Source of the DNA: Chromatiales bacterium
Lineage (GTDB): Bacteria > Pseudomonadota > Gammaproteobacteria > UBA6429 > Thiohalophilaceae
DNA length: 64,000 bases
Reading direction: 5' to 3'
Assembly: GCA_027076325.1 (NCBI GenBank)
Contig: JALTJZ010000050.1
Coordinates: forward strand, 89,636-153,635
A model generated the notes under the pieces. That model had not been told where the DNA came from and did not search any database. It worked only from the letters and a program-made list of their open reading frames with translations. The translations under genes were made by a program, and so were the position numbers. Shown piece after piece: positions 20,820-29,771 of the stretch (position 1 is its first letter; each line of letters begins with the position of its first letter).

Positions 20820-21437
20820 ATGCAACAGAGTCCTGTTATTTTCAAAGATCTCGGCTTACAGGACTATACATATGTATGGCAGGAAATGAAGAATTTTACG
20901 CTAGCACGTAAACCAGAAACATGTGATGAGATCTGGTTTGTACAACATCCGGCTGTTTACACTTTAGGCCTCAACGGAAAAAATACACATATCCTGAATC
21001 CAACCAATATCCCTGTTATAAATATCGACCGGGGTGGACAGGTTACTTATCATGGCCCAGGACAACTGGTTATTTATTGCATGGTTAATCTTAAACACAG
21101 AAACTATGGTGTACAGGAGTTTGTAAAACGATTACAGAATAGTGTGCAGAAATTATTATCTGATTATAATATTTCAAGCCATCTAATCAACAAGGCACCT
21201 GGTGTTTATGTTAACAATAAAAAAATTGCTGCTCTTGGCTTACGTGTTAAATATAATTGCACCTACCACGGCCTGGCACTTAATATTGACATGGATTTAA
21301 CACCGTTTAAGGACATTAACCCCTGTGGTTATCCTGATTTAGAAGTTACTCAATTATCAGACTATAATTTGTCTGACCCTATCGAAGTAATTTCAAATAA
21401 ATTCAAACCCATTCTTGAAAATAGCATATACTCTTAA
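20820..21437 (+). CDS. lipB: Octanoyl-[ACP]:protein N-octanoyltransferase
   Basis: Transfers octanoate from acyl carrier protein to lipoyl domains such as GcvH. The 205 residues contain RGGQVTYHGPGQLVIY (about 71-86), the catalytic Lys 135 in KKIAALGLRV and the catalytic Cys 169 in INPCGYPDL. lipA, which completes the cofactor, is in this window at 56169-57095 rather than next to lipB as in enterics. Confidence 0.96.
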   Translation: MQQSPVIFKDLGLQDYTYVWQEMKNFTLARKPETCDEIWFVQHPAVYTLGLNGKNTHILNPTNIPVINIDRGGQVTYHGPGQLVIYCMVNLKHRNYGVQEFVKRLQNSVQKLLSDYNISSHLINKAPGVYVNNKKIAALGLRVKYNCTYHGLALNIDMDLTPFKDINPCGYPDLEVTQLSDYNLSDPIEVISNKFKPILENSIYS

Positions 21438-21474
21438 GTAATATTATTTACCAACAACCTTTATATACGGATGG

Positions 21475-22272
21475 ATGCGGATGGATATTGAAGTGCTTAT
21501 CAATAATATTATTCAAACAATACTATTCCCACCGGGAATAAATATTGCGCTGATACTTGCCGGGCTACTTATTATCCAGCGGTTTTATGCAACAGGTAAA
21601 ATTCTGCTTATATCCGGGTTTGCACTTCTAATTATTCTAAGCCTGCCAATTACTGCACATGGACTTAATGCCTTACTTGAAACGGACATTGCATTAAGCC
21701 CAAAAAATATCAAAACCAGCAACGCGAAAGCTATTGTTGTGCTGGGTTCTGGACGTTATGCGAATGCACTTGAATATCCAGAAAAGAAAGATTCAATATC
21801 AGCCAGCGCACTGGAACGCCTTCGCTACGGTGTTTACCTTCACAAAAAGACTGGCCTGCCAATACTGGTTTCAGGTGGTAGCCCACAAGGCAGAATGCAA
21901 TCGGAAGCATCCATTATGCAGGATGCCCTTAAAGATATTTTTCAGCTAAAAGCAAAGTGGCTTGATGTAAACAGCTCAAATACATGGAACAACGCAAAAT
22001 TTTCGGCAAAAATTTTACAACAAGACGGCATTAAAAATATAATACTAGTCACTCATGCCTATCATATTCCTCGTGCAAGGCTGGCCTTTGAACATTTTGG
22101 TTTTAACATAACAGCTGCACCGCTTGGCTTTAAAGCAAAGAACCGCAGCGATATTCCCTATACTGTTCTTGACTTCTTGCCCTCTGCGTACGCGATGAGC
22201 AGCTCAAGCTCGGCACTACATGAATTTGTTGGTTATGCCTGGTATATGATTCGATATATCTGGCTTGCTTAA
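21475..22272 (+). CDS. ElyC/YdcF-like DUF218 membrane protein
   Basis: A 265-residue protein with two N-terminal membrane segments (about 18-60) and a periplasmic DUF218 domain: AIVVLGSGRYANALEYP, LERLRYGVYLHKKTGLPILVSGG, SSNTWNNAKFSAKIL and VTHAYHIPRARLAFEHFG. E. coli ElyC of this family affects envelope integrity and undecaprenyl-linked steps, which fits the neighbouring wall genes. In-frame ATG codons at 21475 and 21481 are both possible starts. Substrate unknown. Confidence 0.8.
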   Translation: MRMDIEVLINNIIQTILFPPGINIALILAGLLIIQRFYATGKILLISGFALLIILSLPITAHGLNALLETDIALSPKNIKTSNAKAIVVLGSGRYANALEYPEKKDSISASALERLRYGVYLHKKTGLPILVSGGSPQGRMQSEASIMQDALKDIFQLKAKWLDVNSSNTWNNAKFSAKILQQDGIKNIILVTHAYHIPRARLAFEHFGFNITAAPLGFKAKNRSDIPYTVLDFLPSAYAMSSSSSALHEFVGYAWYMIRYIWLA

Positions 22273-22346
22273 AAATACCAGAGCAAAGTAACTACGAAGG
22301 CTCAATGTAAGGGTGTTCTAATCTTCATATTAAAAAATTACACGTT

Positions 22347-23684
22347 CTATTTGCCTTCAAAAATAATTTTCCAGCCTTCTTTATTTTTTTCTAAATAGAG
22401 CCGCTTATCCATATTGCTTTTGAAATTATTCGACTGATAAGATTGATGAAATCGGGCAACAACAATATTTTCTTGTGTTGCAGAGTCAGGATAAGCAAAC
22501 AGGGAAATATCATCCAGTTTAATCTTCTGATATTTTTTAGAACGTGACACGGCCTTTTTCCGTGCTCGCCAGCTACGTATATTATGCCCACCACCCCAGA
22601 AATTATCTGCATAGTGATCCAGATACTTGTCAACATCCAGGCTTTGCCAGTCACGCCGCCATTTTTCCAACGACACTAAAACATCTTCACGCAAATTACT
22701 CCAGGTTGTGTAATCGACCCATTCCAGTGACTCGGCAATAATCATTGGTGTTTTTCCAGGTGTGACTAAATGCTTAATTGCATTTAAATCAATATTTGGC
22801 AACACAACACAGCCTTCACTATCCAGAGGCGGGCGGCTATACGAATCACTGGTTGTTCCATGCAACCATATCCCATAACCGGTTTTACCTAAACGTATAT
22901 CCAGCTCATTTGGATAGTTGACCGGAAAGGCTCCGATGCCATATTTATCAGGTAAACGCCCATCAGGGATCCAGCGTGTTACAAAATACACTCCTTCTGG
23001 TGTTTTTAAATCACCTCGGAAAAATTTATTGCCGCGTAGCTTTCCGACACTGACATAAAAGTCTTTAACCAGCTTGGGTGGTAACAAATCACCTTGTCGC
23101 TGAAAAACATACAGGCGATTTTTTGATTTATCAATTAAAACAGCAACATTAACTGACTCGGACATCAGCAACAGTGAACGGGGGATTTTTTGTTGTGTTA
23201 CTTTCTGATGGTAGTTTTCCAGGCGAATTTTTACTTCATCACGTAATTTATTTAACTCTGTTTGTAATTCTGCTGTAGCAAAGCCTGATAAAATATCATT
23301 ACGCCCTACACCCTGTATAGGCCTTACCTGCATTGCTAACAAATCACCTTTTACCAGATGTGCCAGTTTAAATTCAGGTGTTTTGCTAATTAACTCATTA
23401 AGTAAAACAGATGCTACTTTAAGATCACCCGCCTCTATATAAGCAAAGATCTTTAATAAGCTTGCTTCATAATCCTGCGGGTAAGCTTGAATCCGCTGAT
23501 CAAGTTCGTCAATTAAACTAGCGGGTATAGTCGCAGATTCTATTTTCGATGCCGGGCTAACAACGATATTGTCCTCAACCGGTTTAACAGACTCATTTTT
23601 ATTTGCAAATGCAAACGTCACAATAAAAATGACTGCTAATGCAGAAAATAAATAGACTGATTTTTGAAAACTGCGTTTAACCAC
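22347..23684 (-). CDS. L,D-transpeptidase-fold protein with C-terminal NTF2-like domain (Csd6/Pgp2-like)
   Basis: A membrane-anchored periplasmic enzyme. After a signal anchor (VYLFSALAVIFIVTFAFA) come a helical N-terminal region, a YkuD domain with the active-site pattern IWLHGTTSDSY...DSEGCVVL (catalytic Cys in SEGC), and a C-terminal NTF2-like domain of about 110 residues (WRRDWQSLDVDKYLDHYADNF...GWKIIFEGK). This order matches the helical-shape proteins Csd6 and Pgp2, which trim tetrapeptides as L,D-carboxypeptidases, so the reaction could be trimming rather than crosslinking. I start it at GTG 23684, whose G is the last base of the upstream TAG stop, suggesting coupling; TTG 23726 is the longer alternative. 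Confidence 0.85.
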   Translation of the reverse strand: MVKRSFQKSVYLFSALAVIFIVTFAFANKNESVKPVEDNIVVSPASKIESATIPASLIDELDQRIQAYPQDYEASLLKIFAYIEAGDLKVASVLLNELISKTPEFKLAHLVKGDLLAMQVRPIQGVGRNDILSGFATAELQTELNKLRDEVKIRLENYHQKVTQQKIPRSLLLMSESVNVAVLIDKSKNRLYVFQRQGDLLPPKLVKDFYVSVGKLRGNKFFRGDLKTPEGVYFVTRWIPDGRLPDKYGIGAFPVNYPNELDIRLGKTGYGIWLHGTTSDSYSRPPLDSEGCVVLPNIDLNAIKHLVTPGKTPMIIAESLEWVDYTTWSNLREDVLVSLEKWRRDWQSLDVDKYLDHYADNFWGGGHNIRSWRARKKAVSRSKKYQKIKLDDISLFAYPDSATQENIVVARFHQSYQSNNFKSNMDKRLYLEKNKEGWKIIFEGK

Positions 23685-24826
23685 TATCGTATCACTGCCA
23701 CACTTTTCTCGGAAAGAATACGCCAACCGTCAGCTGTACGTTGCATTATAAACTGTTTTTTTGTTTTATCGCGATAATTATCGGCACGATAATCCTGAAC
23801 CAGTTGTACAATCATTTTATCTTTTTGCTGAGGTTTAACCTCAAAATCCTTTAAGCGAACATTTACCCAGCGTGGTTTACGAATACGTTCCCGTCGCTGC
23901 ACAGCCCAAACCTCTTTCGATAATTTAGCCGGTTTAAAATCCTTGCCATAAAAAGATAAATACAAGTCCACTGCCTGAGCAGACCACGCTGCAGCCCAGC
24001 TTTGCAAAGCATTGATCACTTCATCTTTACTTGCATTCACATCCGACTGTTTACTCTCAATTTCGTTCTTAACTTTAGCCACTGGCCTGACTGATGCAAC
24101 TACATTGTCAGAATGCTTGCTGGCAGATGTAGTTTCAGCTGTGCTCACTTTATCCTGTCGTGGTTTTACTGTACTTGCTGGTTTTGCCTTTTCTCCTGTG
24201 CTGGCCATTGTGACAACCGAAGCCGCTAACGGATTTTGCGCAGGCGTTGCCGGCCGCAGTGCAACATTCAATGTTTTAAGCTGCGTTGCTTTTGCCTGTA
24301 CACCCAGTTTTAATGCCTTGCTATATGCACCTCTGGCCATTTCAACATAAATGGCGCTTAAATTGTCATACAGGGTTTTATATTGCTCATTTGTGGCCAT
24401 CCCTTTATCCAGAGTCTGGCGTGCCAGATCAAGCTTACCTTGTCGCGCGTAAAGGGCAGCTAAATTATTATAAAGCTCAGGTTGTGTCGGTTTTGATTGC
24501 AGAATGGATTGATACAATTGAATGGCTGCATTTACTTTACCTAAACGGCTGAGTGCCTGAGCACGGATAAACTGTGCTTCAAATTGTGCCGGTATCTCCG
24601 CCAGGATGCTGTCACTCAATTTCAGTGCTTGCTGGTAATCTTTCGCGGCCATTTTTTGCTGCGCTTTTTGTAACACAAGCCGGTTTTTTTCAGATAACGC
24701 TGCCGGAGAGTCGGTCAGTGCAAGCACATTATGGGCAGACAAAGCCAGCAGCAGAATAGAGCTTGCTATTAAGCCAGCCATGCGCCTGATTAAACCGGGT
24801 AACAATACCCCGCGATGCATTTGCAT
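23684..24826 (-). CDS. Exported TPR protein with C-terminal NTF2-like domain
   Basis: A 380-residue protein with an N-terminal signal anchor (about 14-36), three or more TPR units (residues about 48-170: KLSDSILAEIPAQFEAQFIRAQALSRLGK is spread over the first, NLAALYARQGKLDLARQTL the second), a low-complexity Lys/Thr/Ser linker, and an NTF2-like C-terminal domain (LQSWAAAWSAQAVDLYLSFYG...DGWRILSEKS). The same tail type occurs in the next gene, an L,D-transpeptidase-fold enzyme, with which it overlaps by one base. It probably presents or regulates that enzyme in the periplasm; the role is inferred. Confidence 0.75.
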   Translation of the reverse strand: MQMHRGVLLPGLIRRMAGLIASSILLLALSAHNVLALTDSPAALSEKNRLVLQKAQQKMAAKDYQQALKLSDSILAEIPAQFEAQFIRAQALSRLGKVNAAIQLYQSILQSKPTQPELYNNLAALYARQGKLDLARQTLDKGMATNEQYKTLYDNLSAIYVEMARGAYSKALKLGVQAKATQLKTLNVALRPATPAQNPLAASVVTMASTGEKAKPASTVKPRQDKVSTAETTSASKHSDNVVASVRPVAKVKNEIESKQSDVNASKDEVINALQSWAAAWSAQAVDLYLSFYGKDFKPAKLSKEVWAVQRRERIRKPRWVNVRLKDFEVKPQQKDKMIVQLVQDYRADNYRDKTKKQFIMQRTADGWRILSEKSVAVIR

Positions 24827-24891
24827 GCATTACTCTCCTTTTATCTCATTTTGTTATAAATTATAACAACTTACCAACTCGCCGCAACAAA

Positions 24892-25596
24892 CTAGGCCGG
24901 TTTTTTTGCTAAATAAATATTTATTTCTTTCAGTCGCTGCGGTGTGCCTATATCAAACCAGTCTCCACGGTAAACCTCCGCACTAATATGCTGCTCCCGT
25001 ATTAGCGCCGTCAATACGGGTGCCAGCGCCTGCCGCCCCTCATCGAGAAAGTAAAATATTTTCGGGTGATAAACCCCAATTCCACTAAAAGTAAAACAAG
25101 GGCTGTCCGGATAAATATCTTTCTCATAAACAAGTGGCTCCTCCTCACGCAGGCAAAAGTCCCCTTCGGGGTGGTGCATGGGGTTAGACACGAGCAATAA
25201 ATGTGCCCAAATAGAGGTTTCCAGTTGTTTTTTTGCCGTGGTTAGCAATTGAATCAAGGGGAAATCAGTCCAGATGTCGCCATTAATAACCAAAAAAGGC
25301 TCTTTACCCAGCAAGGGCAAAGCATGGCGAATCCCACCGGCTGTCTCTAACGCCGTTTGTTCAGCAGAATAGGCGATATTCACCCCGAATTGCCGACCAT
25401 CGCCCAGGTGCCGCTCAATTTTATCCCCCAGCCAGGCATGATTAATAACAATATCCCGAATGCCTGCACGGTACAGTGCTTTAATATGGTATTCAATCAG
25501 TGTGCAACCGGCCACTTTTAATAATGGCTTGGGCACACTGTCCGTTAAGGGACGCATACGCTCGCCCCGGCCTGCGGCCAGAATCATGGCTTTCAT
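24892..25596 (-). CDS. murU: N-acetylmuramate alpha-1-phosphate uridylyltransferase
   Basis: Makes UDP-MurNAc from MurNAc-1-phosphate in the peptidoglycan recycling bypass that avoids the fosfomycin-sensitive MurA step. The 234 residues show the nucleotidyltransferase start MILAAGRGERMRPLTDSVPKP, followed by GDIWTDFPL and a C-terminal GDWFDIGTPQRLKEIN. It lies 13 bases after amgK on the same strand, the diagnostic pairing, so the assignment is firmer than family membership alone would allow. Confidence 0.9.
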   Translation of the reverse strand: MKAMILAAGRGERMRPLTDSVPKPLLKVAGCTLIEYHIKALYRAGIRDIVINHAWLGDKIERHLGDGRQFGVNIAYSAEQTALETAGGIRHALPLLGKEPFLVINGDIWTDFPLIQLLTTAKKQLETSIWAHLLLVSNPMHHPEGDFCLREEEPLVYEKDIYPDSPCFTFSGIGVYHPKIFYFLDEGRQALAPVLTALIREQHISAEVYRGDWFDIGTPQRLKEINIYLAKKPA

Positions 25597-25609
25597 TTAG
25601 CCCCTGCCT

Positions 25610-26584
25610 TCATCCAGGCAACCCCTGGATAAATTGACCAAATTTTTTCAACTCAGGATATTTTTCACACACCATAACAACATAGGACAAAGTAAGCGGA
25701 ATATCATTCAAATAACCGGGTTTACCATCACGGTAATTCAGGCGCGAAAAAATACCAATGGCTTTTAAATGACGCTGCATGCCCATTAAATCAAACCATA
25801 CCTCAAACTGAGCATAGTCAATCGGCGACAATACACCCTTATCCAGTGCTAGAGCATGAAAATACTTTAACCACTGTTCTACCTTTTCTGCAGGCCAGGC
25901 AATATAACAATCACGTAACAGCGAAACCAGATCGTATGTGACCGGCCCCATCACCGCATCCTGAAAATCCAGCACCCCCGGATTGCGTTCGCGGGTCACC
26001 ATTAAGTTGCGTGAGTGGTAATCCCTGTGTACACACACACGCGGTTGCGACAAGGCAGAAGCGGTTAAAAAAGCAAAGGTATTTTTTATCAGTTTCTGCT
26101 GATATATGGATAATGTCACTTGTTTGTGTTTCAGCAAAAACCAGTCTGTAAACAACTGCATCTCCTGTTGTAACAAGGCTTCATCATACGTCGGCAGCCT
26201 GCAGTGCTGACCACTTTGCATCACTATCAGAGCCTGCATTGCATCCTTATATAATAGGTCGGCATTGCTGTCATCAAGCTGCGTTAAGTAATCAGTACTG
26301 CCTAAATCCGATAACAGAAAAAAACCCTGCTCAAAATTTTGTGCATAGACTTCAGGCACATTTAAACCCAGCTGATAAAATGATTGTGCGATACGAATAA
26401 AAGGATGGCTGTCTTCTTTTTCTGGTGGCGCATCCATCAAAATTTTTGAATCCGTGTTTATGTTATCTTTAAGCCTGAAATAGCGACGAAAACTGGCATC
26501 CGCCGATGCAGGCTGCAATGAATAATCCTGATAGCCCAAATCATTTTCTATCCACTGAATTATTTGTTGTTGTCGTGCATCCAA
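25610..26584 (-). CDS. amgK: N-acetylmuramate/N-acetylglucosamine kinase
   Basis: Anomeric kinase phosphorylating MurNAc (and GlcNAc) at C1 for MurU. The 324 residues have the aminoglycoside-phosphotransferase fold: FRRYFRL near the N-terminus, the catalytic loop HRDYHSRNLMV and metal motif LDFQDAVMGP. The start is TTG 26584 with AGGA about 8 bases upstream. Divergent from the DUF1624 gene and lptD; amgK-murU beside lptD is a known gammaproteobacterial arrangement. Confidence 0.9.
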   Translation of the reverse strand: MDARQQQIIQWIENDLGYQDYSLQPASADASFRRYFRLKDNINTDSKILMDAPPEKEDSHPFIRIAQSFYQLGLNVPEVYAQNFEQGFFLLSDLGSTDYLTQLDDSNADLLYKDAMQALIVMQSGQHCRLPTYDEALLQQEMQLFTDWFLLKHKQVTLSIYQQKLIKNTFAFLTASALSQPRVCVHRDYHSRNLMVTRERNPGVLDFQDAVMGPVTYDLVSLLRDCYIAWPAEKVEQWLKYFHALALDKGVLSPIDYAQFEVWFDLMGMQRHLKAIGIFSRLNYRDGKPGYLNDIPLTLSYVVMVCEKYPELKKFGQFIQGLPG

Positions 26585-26621
26585 ACTTGATGTTCCTGAT
26601 TTATAAATGTTAATCTGAATT

Positions 26622-27371
26622 ATGTTTAATATAACATGTTCATCCGATAAAAAAGCATCTCACTACGGCTATATCGATTATCTCCGTGGTGTTGCATTAT
26701 TGCTCATGTTTGTTTATCACTTCAGTTTCGATCTAAACTATTATCAGTTTATTGAAACCGATTTTTATAATAACCCGTTCTGGATTTATTTTAGAATTAT
26801 TATTGTCAGCCTTTTTTTATGGCTGGTGGGCGTAAGTCTCTGGCTTGCCAACCACAATGGTATTAAGCTATCCCGGGTTGCAAAACGTTTAGGCTGGCTT
26901 ATTGCTGCTGCGGCACTGGTCAGTTATTCCAGTTACCTTACCTTTCCCGGCAGCTATATCTATTTTGGTATTTTGCATTTTATTATTGTTGCCAGCATTA
27001 TCGGACTGCTTTTTGTCCGCTTGTATTACAGTAATTTATTGCTTGGAATAGCGCTGATTATAATCGGCACAACGGTCTCCTTCCCTGCCTTTAACCATGA
27101 CATGTTACAGTGGTTTGGCTTAATGACACACAAACCCGTAACCGAAGACTATGTGCCTTTTTTACCCTGGTTTGGAGTGGTCTTACTCGGCTTGTTCAGT
27201 GGCCCACTTATTTTCAAATACAGACACCTGGCATTTATTACCCGTTGGCGGGAGAAAAACAGATTCCAGTCCACGGTATCGTGCATGGGGCGCCATAGTC
27301 TAATTATCTACCTGCTGCATCAACCCTTATTTATGGGTATTTTATTCGTATTTAACCTGATGTTGCACTAA
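26622..27371 (+). CDS. DUF1624 (heparan-alpha-glucosaminide N-acetyltransferase-like) membrane protein
   Basis: A 249-residue polytopic protein with about seven hydrophobic segments. It has the N-terminal family signature YIDYLRGVALLLMFVYHFSFDL, a later FGILHFI, and LPWFGVVLLGLFSGPL, then MGRHSLIIYLLHQPL near the C-terminus. The family is related to acyltransferases that move acetyl groups across membranes. The substrate is unknown; neighbours suggest an envelope glycan. Confidence 0.8.
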   Translation: MFNITCSSDKKASHYGYIDYLRGVALLLMFVYHFSFDLNYYQFIETDFYNNPFWIYFRIIIVSLFLWLVGVSLWLANHNGIKLSRVAKRLGWLIAAAALVSYSSYLTFPGSYIYFGILHFIIVASIIGLLFVRLYYSNLLLGIALIIIGTTVSFPAFNHDMLQWFGLMTHKPVTEDYVPFLPWFGVVLLGLFSGPLIFKYRHLAFITRWREKNRFQSTVSCMGRHSLIIYLLHQPLFMGILFVFNLMLH

Positions 27372-27387
27372 CAGTTTGATAAACTGT
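27371..27387. repeat. Short perfect hairpin between DUF1624 gene and lptD
   Basis: ACAGTTT-GAT-AAACTGT, 7-base arms with a 3-base loop, starting in the stop codon of the upstream gene. No T run follows, so it is not a typical terminator; it may protect a 3' end. Confidence 0.4.
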
Positions 27388-27416
27388 GCCTTTCAAAACA
27401 ACAACGTCACTATTTC

Positions 27417-29672
27417 ATGTTTTATTGCCCTTTAGCTTTTAAACGAATATGCCTGCTGTGCCTGCTAAGCCTGCCTCCATTAGCCGCTAATGCTGCTAGC
27501 GAACAAAAGCCTGCTCAGGCACTCAAACCTGCACCGGTAATAACAAGCACCGGTTTATGTTTACCTGTCCCGGTTATGAGCACCCCCGCCATTAAGGATA
27601 ATAAAATCTATTTAGAATCCGACTCGGCTGATATCGGGCAAAAAGATATCACCACGTTTACCGGCTCGGTGGTTGTCAAACAAAATGATCAGCGACTGAC
27701 TGCAGATAAAGCGCAATACAATAAGGAAAAACAGGACTTACACGCAACCGGCAATGTCAAGCTCACTAAAGGCAGCCTTGCTATTAGTGGTGATGCATTA
27801 CAGATAAACCTGGAAACAAATCAGGGTGATATACAAAATGCCACTTACAGTGACAACAGCAGCCGGGCACAGGGTAAAGCCAGCAGCATTGTTTTTAAAA
27901 ATGAATCTGAATTTGAAATGCGTAATGCCACTTACAGTACTTGCGACAGCACCGCTATCGACTGGGAATTGAGTGCAACCACCATTAACCTGAATAATAA
28001 AACACAGCAGGGGCACGCTAATAATGTTGTGGTACGTTTTAAGGGGGTGCCCTTCCTGTACCTGCCCTATCTGCGTTTTCCTATCGGGGATGAACGTTTG
28101 TCTGGCTTTCTGTTTCCAGGTTTTGGTTCATCGACTAAAAACGGCAACGAACTTATTGTTCCATATTACTGGAATATACACCCTCAATTTGATGCCACCA
28201 TTACACCCCATTACATGGCCAAACGCGGTACTCAGTTACGCTCAGAGTTTCGCTACCTCACCGACACAAGCCGGGGTAAGTTTAATATTGAATATTTGCC
28301 TGACGATAAAATAACCCAAACCGATCGTCAGGCTTTTAGCTGGCAACATGCACAAACACCAACGGGTGGCTGGACAGGTGGATTAAATTATAACTATGTC
28401 AGTGACCCTTTTTACCAGAATGATTTTGGGGGCAACCTGGAAAGCGCCAGCCTGTCCAACCTGCCACGACAGGTTGATATTCGTTATGACGCAAAAGACT
28501 GGTTGTTTAAAGGGCGATTACAGTCTTTTCAGACTCTCGCTGGTGATGAACAAATCAAACGTCTGCCACAATTAAACCTTAATTCACGTCAGACTGTTGT
28601 ACCCAATAAACTCAACACCTCATTTCAGTCGGAATGGACACGCTTTGCACATAGCACACAGGCACCCATTGGAGACCGGCTCGTGCTTCAGCCCAGCGTT
28701 AGTCTCCCTTTTCAAAATGCAGCTGCTTACACAACATTTGTTAGTTCATTGCATTACACGCGCTATGACCTTGAACGCATTAGTGCAACAGAAAAACAAA
28801 CACCAACTCGCACTGTCCCCATCTTTAGCATGAACAGTGGTGTATTTTTTGAACGTGATTCCACCTTCAATGGCAAAGACTACCTGCATACACTGGAACC
28901 CCGTTTACAATACCTGTATATTCCGTACCGCGAACAAAGTGGCTTGCCTACTTTCGACTCGGCAACAATCACCAACAATATGAACCTGCTTTTCAGTGAA
29001 AATCGCTATTCCGGTGCCGATCGTATTAATGATGCTAACCAGATCACACTGGGGCTGACCAGTCGATATATTAATCTCAATTCCGGTTCCGAAGTTTTAA
29101 CGGTGAGTATTGGGCAAACTTATCAGTTTGAAGATAGCCAGGTCGTATTAGCCGGTGCAGCACCACGAGCAAAATCCTGGTCCGACTTACAACTCGATCT
29201 CACCTTCCAGCCCACCCAAAGCCTGAAAATTAACAGTTCACTCATAAGAAACCAGCAAACACGTGAACTGGATAAACGTAATATCCGCCTGCAATACAAA
29301 ACCGGTGCTGAACACATTATAAATGTTTCTTACCGTTTTGAGCGCGACATCCTGGAAACCCGTGAAATATCAGGGATTTGGAGAATAAATCCCAAATGGT
29401 CCGTGCTCGCTCGACAACATCAGGATTTATTGCAAAACCGTGAACTTGAAACCGTTTATGGTATCCAATATGACAGTTGCTGCTGGGGCTTGCGGCTAGT
29501 AAAACGACGCTATTACTCCGGCGCATTTCCCGGTGAGCCGGGTGGCGATCCGAGCAACCCCTACAACGAGATTCTGTTTCTTGAACTGGAACTGAAGGGG
29601 CTGTCCAGTTTTGGGCAGAAAAAGCAGATCGATTCACTGCTCAGACGTGGTATCCTAGGCTATTCAAACTAA
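27417..29672 (+). CDS. lptD: LPS-assembly outer membrane protein LptD
   Basis: The beta-barrel that inserts LPS into the outer leaflet, working with LptE. The 751 residues have a signal peptide (cleavage near ANAAS, about 26), an N-terminal OstA/LptA-like periplasmic jellyroll (about 60-200), and a large barrel rich in alternating aromatic strands. Cysteines expected for the two long-range disulfides are present: Cys 48 (GLCLP), one in STCDSTAIDWE, and the CC pair in YDSCCWGLRL near the C-terminus. surA follows after 84 bases, as in E. coli. Confidence 0.97.
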   Translation: MFYCPLAFKRICLLCLLSLPPLAANAASEQKPAQALKPAPVITSTGLCLPVPVMSTPAIKDNKIYLESDSADIGQKDITTFTGSVVVKQNDQRLTADKAQYNKEKQDLHATGNVKLTKGSLAISGDALQINLETNQGDIQNATYSDNSSRAQGKASSIVFKNESEFEMRNATYSTCDSTAIDWELSATTINLNNKTQQGHANNVVVRFKGVPFLYLPYLRFPIGDERLSGFLFPGFGSSTKNGNELIVPYYWNIHPQFDATITPHYMAKRGTQLRSEFRYLTDTSRGKFNIEYLPDDKITQTDRQAFSWQHAQTPTGGWTGGLNYNYVSDPFYQNDFGGNLESASLSNLPRQVDIRYDAKDWLFKGRLQSFQTLAGDEQIKRLPQLNLNSRQTVVPNKLNTSFQSEWTRFAHSTQAPIGDRLVLQPSVSLPFQNAAAYTTFVSSLHYTRYDLERISATEKQTPTRTVPIFSMNSGVFFERDSTFNGKDYLHTLEPRLQYLYIPYREQSGLPTFDSATITNNMNLLFSENRYSGADRINDANQITLGLTSRYINLNSGSEVLTVSIGQTYQFEDSQVVLAGAAPRAKSWSDLQLDLTFQPTQSLKINSSLIRNQQTRELDKRNIRLQYKTGAEHIINVSYRFERDILETREISGIWRINPKWSVLARQHQDLLQNRELETVYGIQYDSCCWGLRLVKRRYYSGAFPGEPGGDPSNPYNEILFLELELKGLSSFGQKKQIDSLLRRGILGYSN

Positions 29673-29771
29673 GCCTGGTTTACTGCACCCTTGAATTATT
29701 TATTAAACAAAATTTACAGAAAAACAGAACCGATTTTTAACTAACGAAAGACTAAAGTGAAAGAGCTCAAA

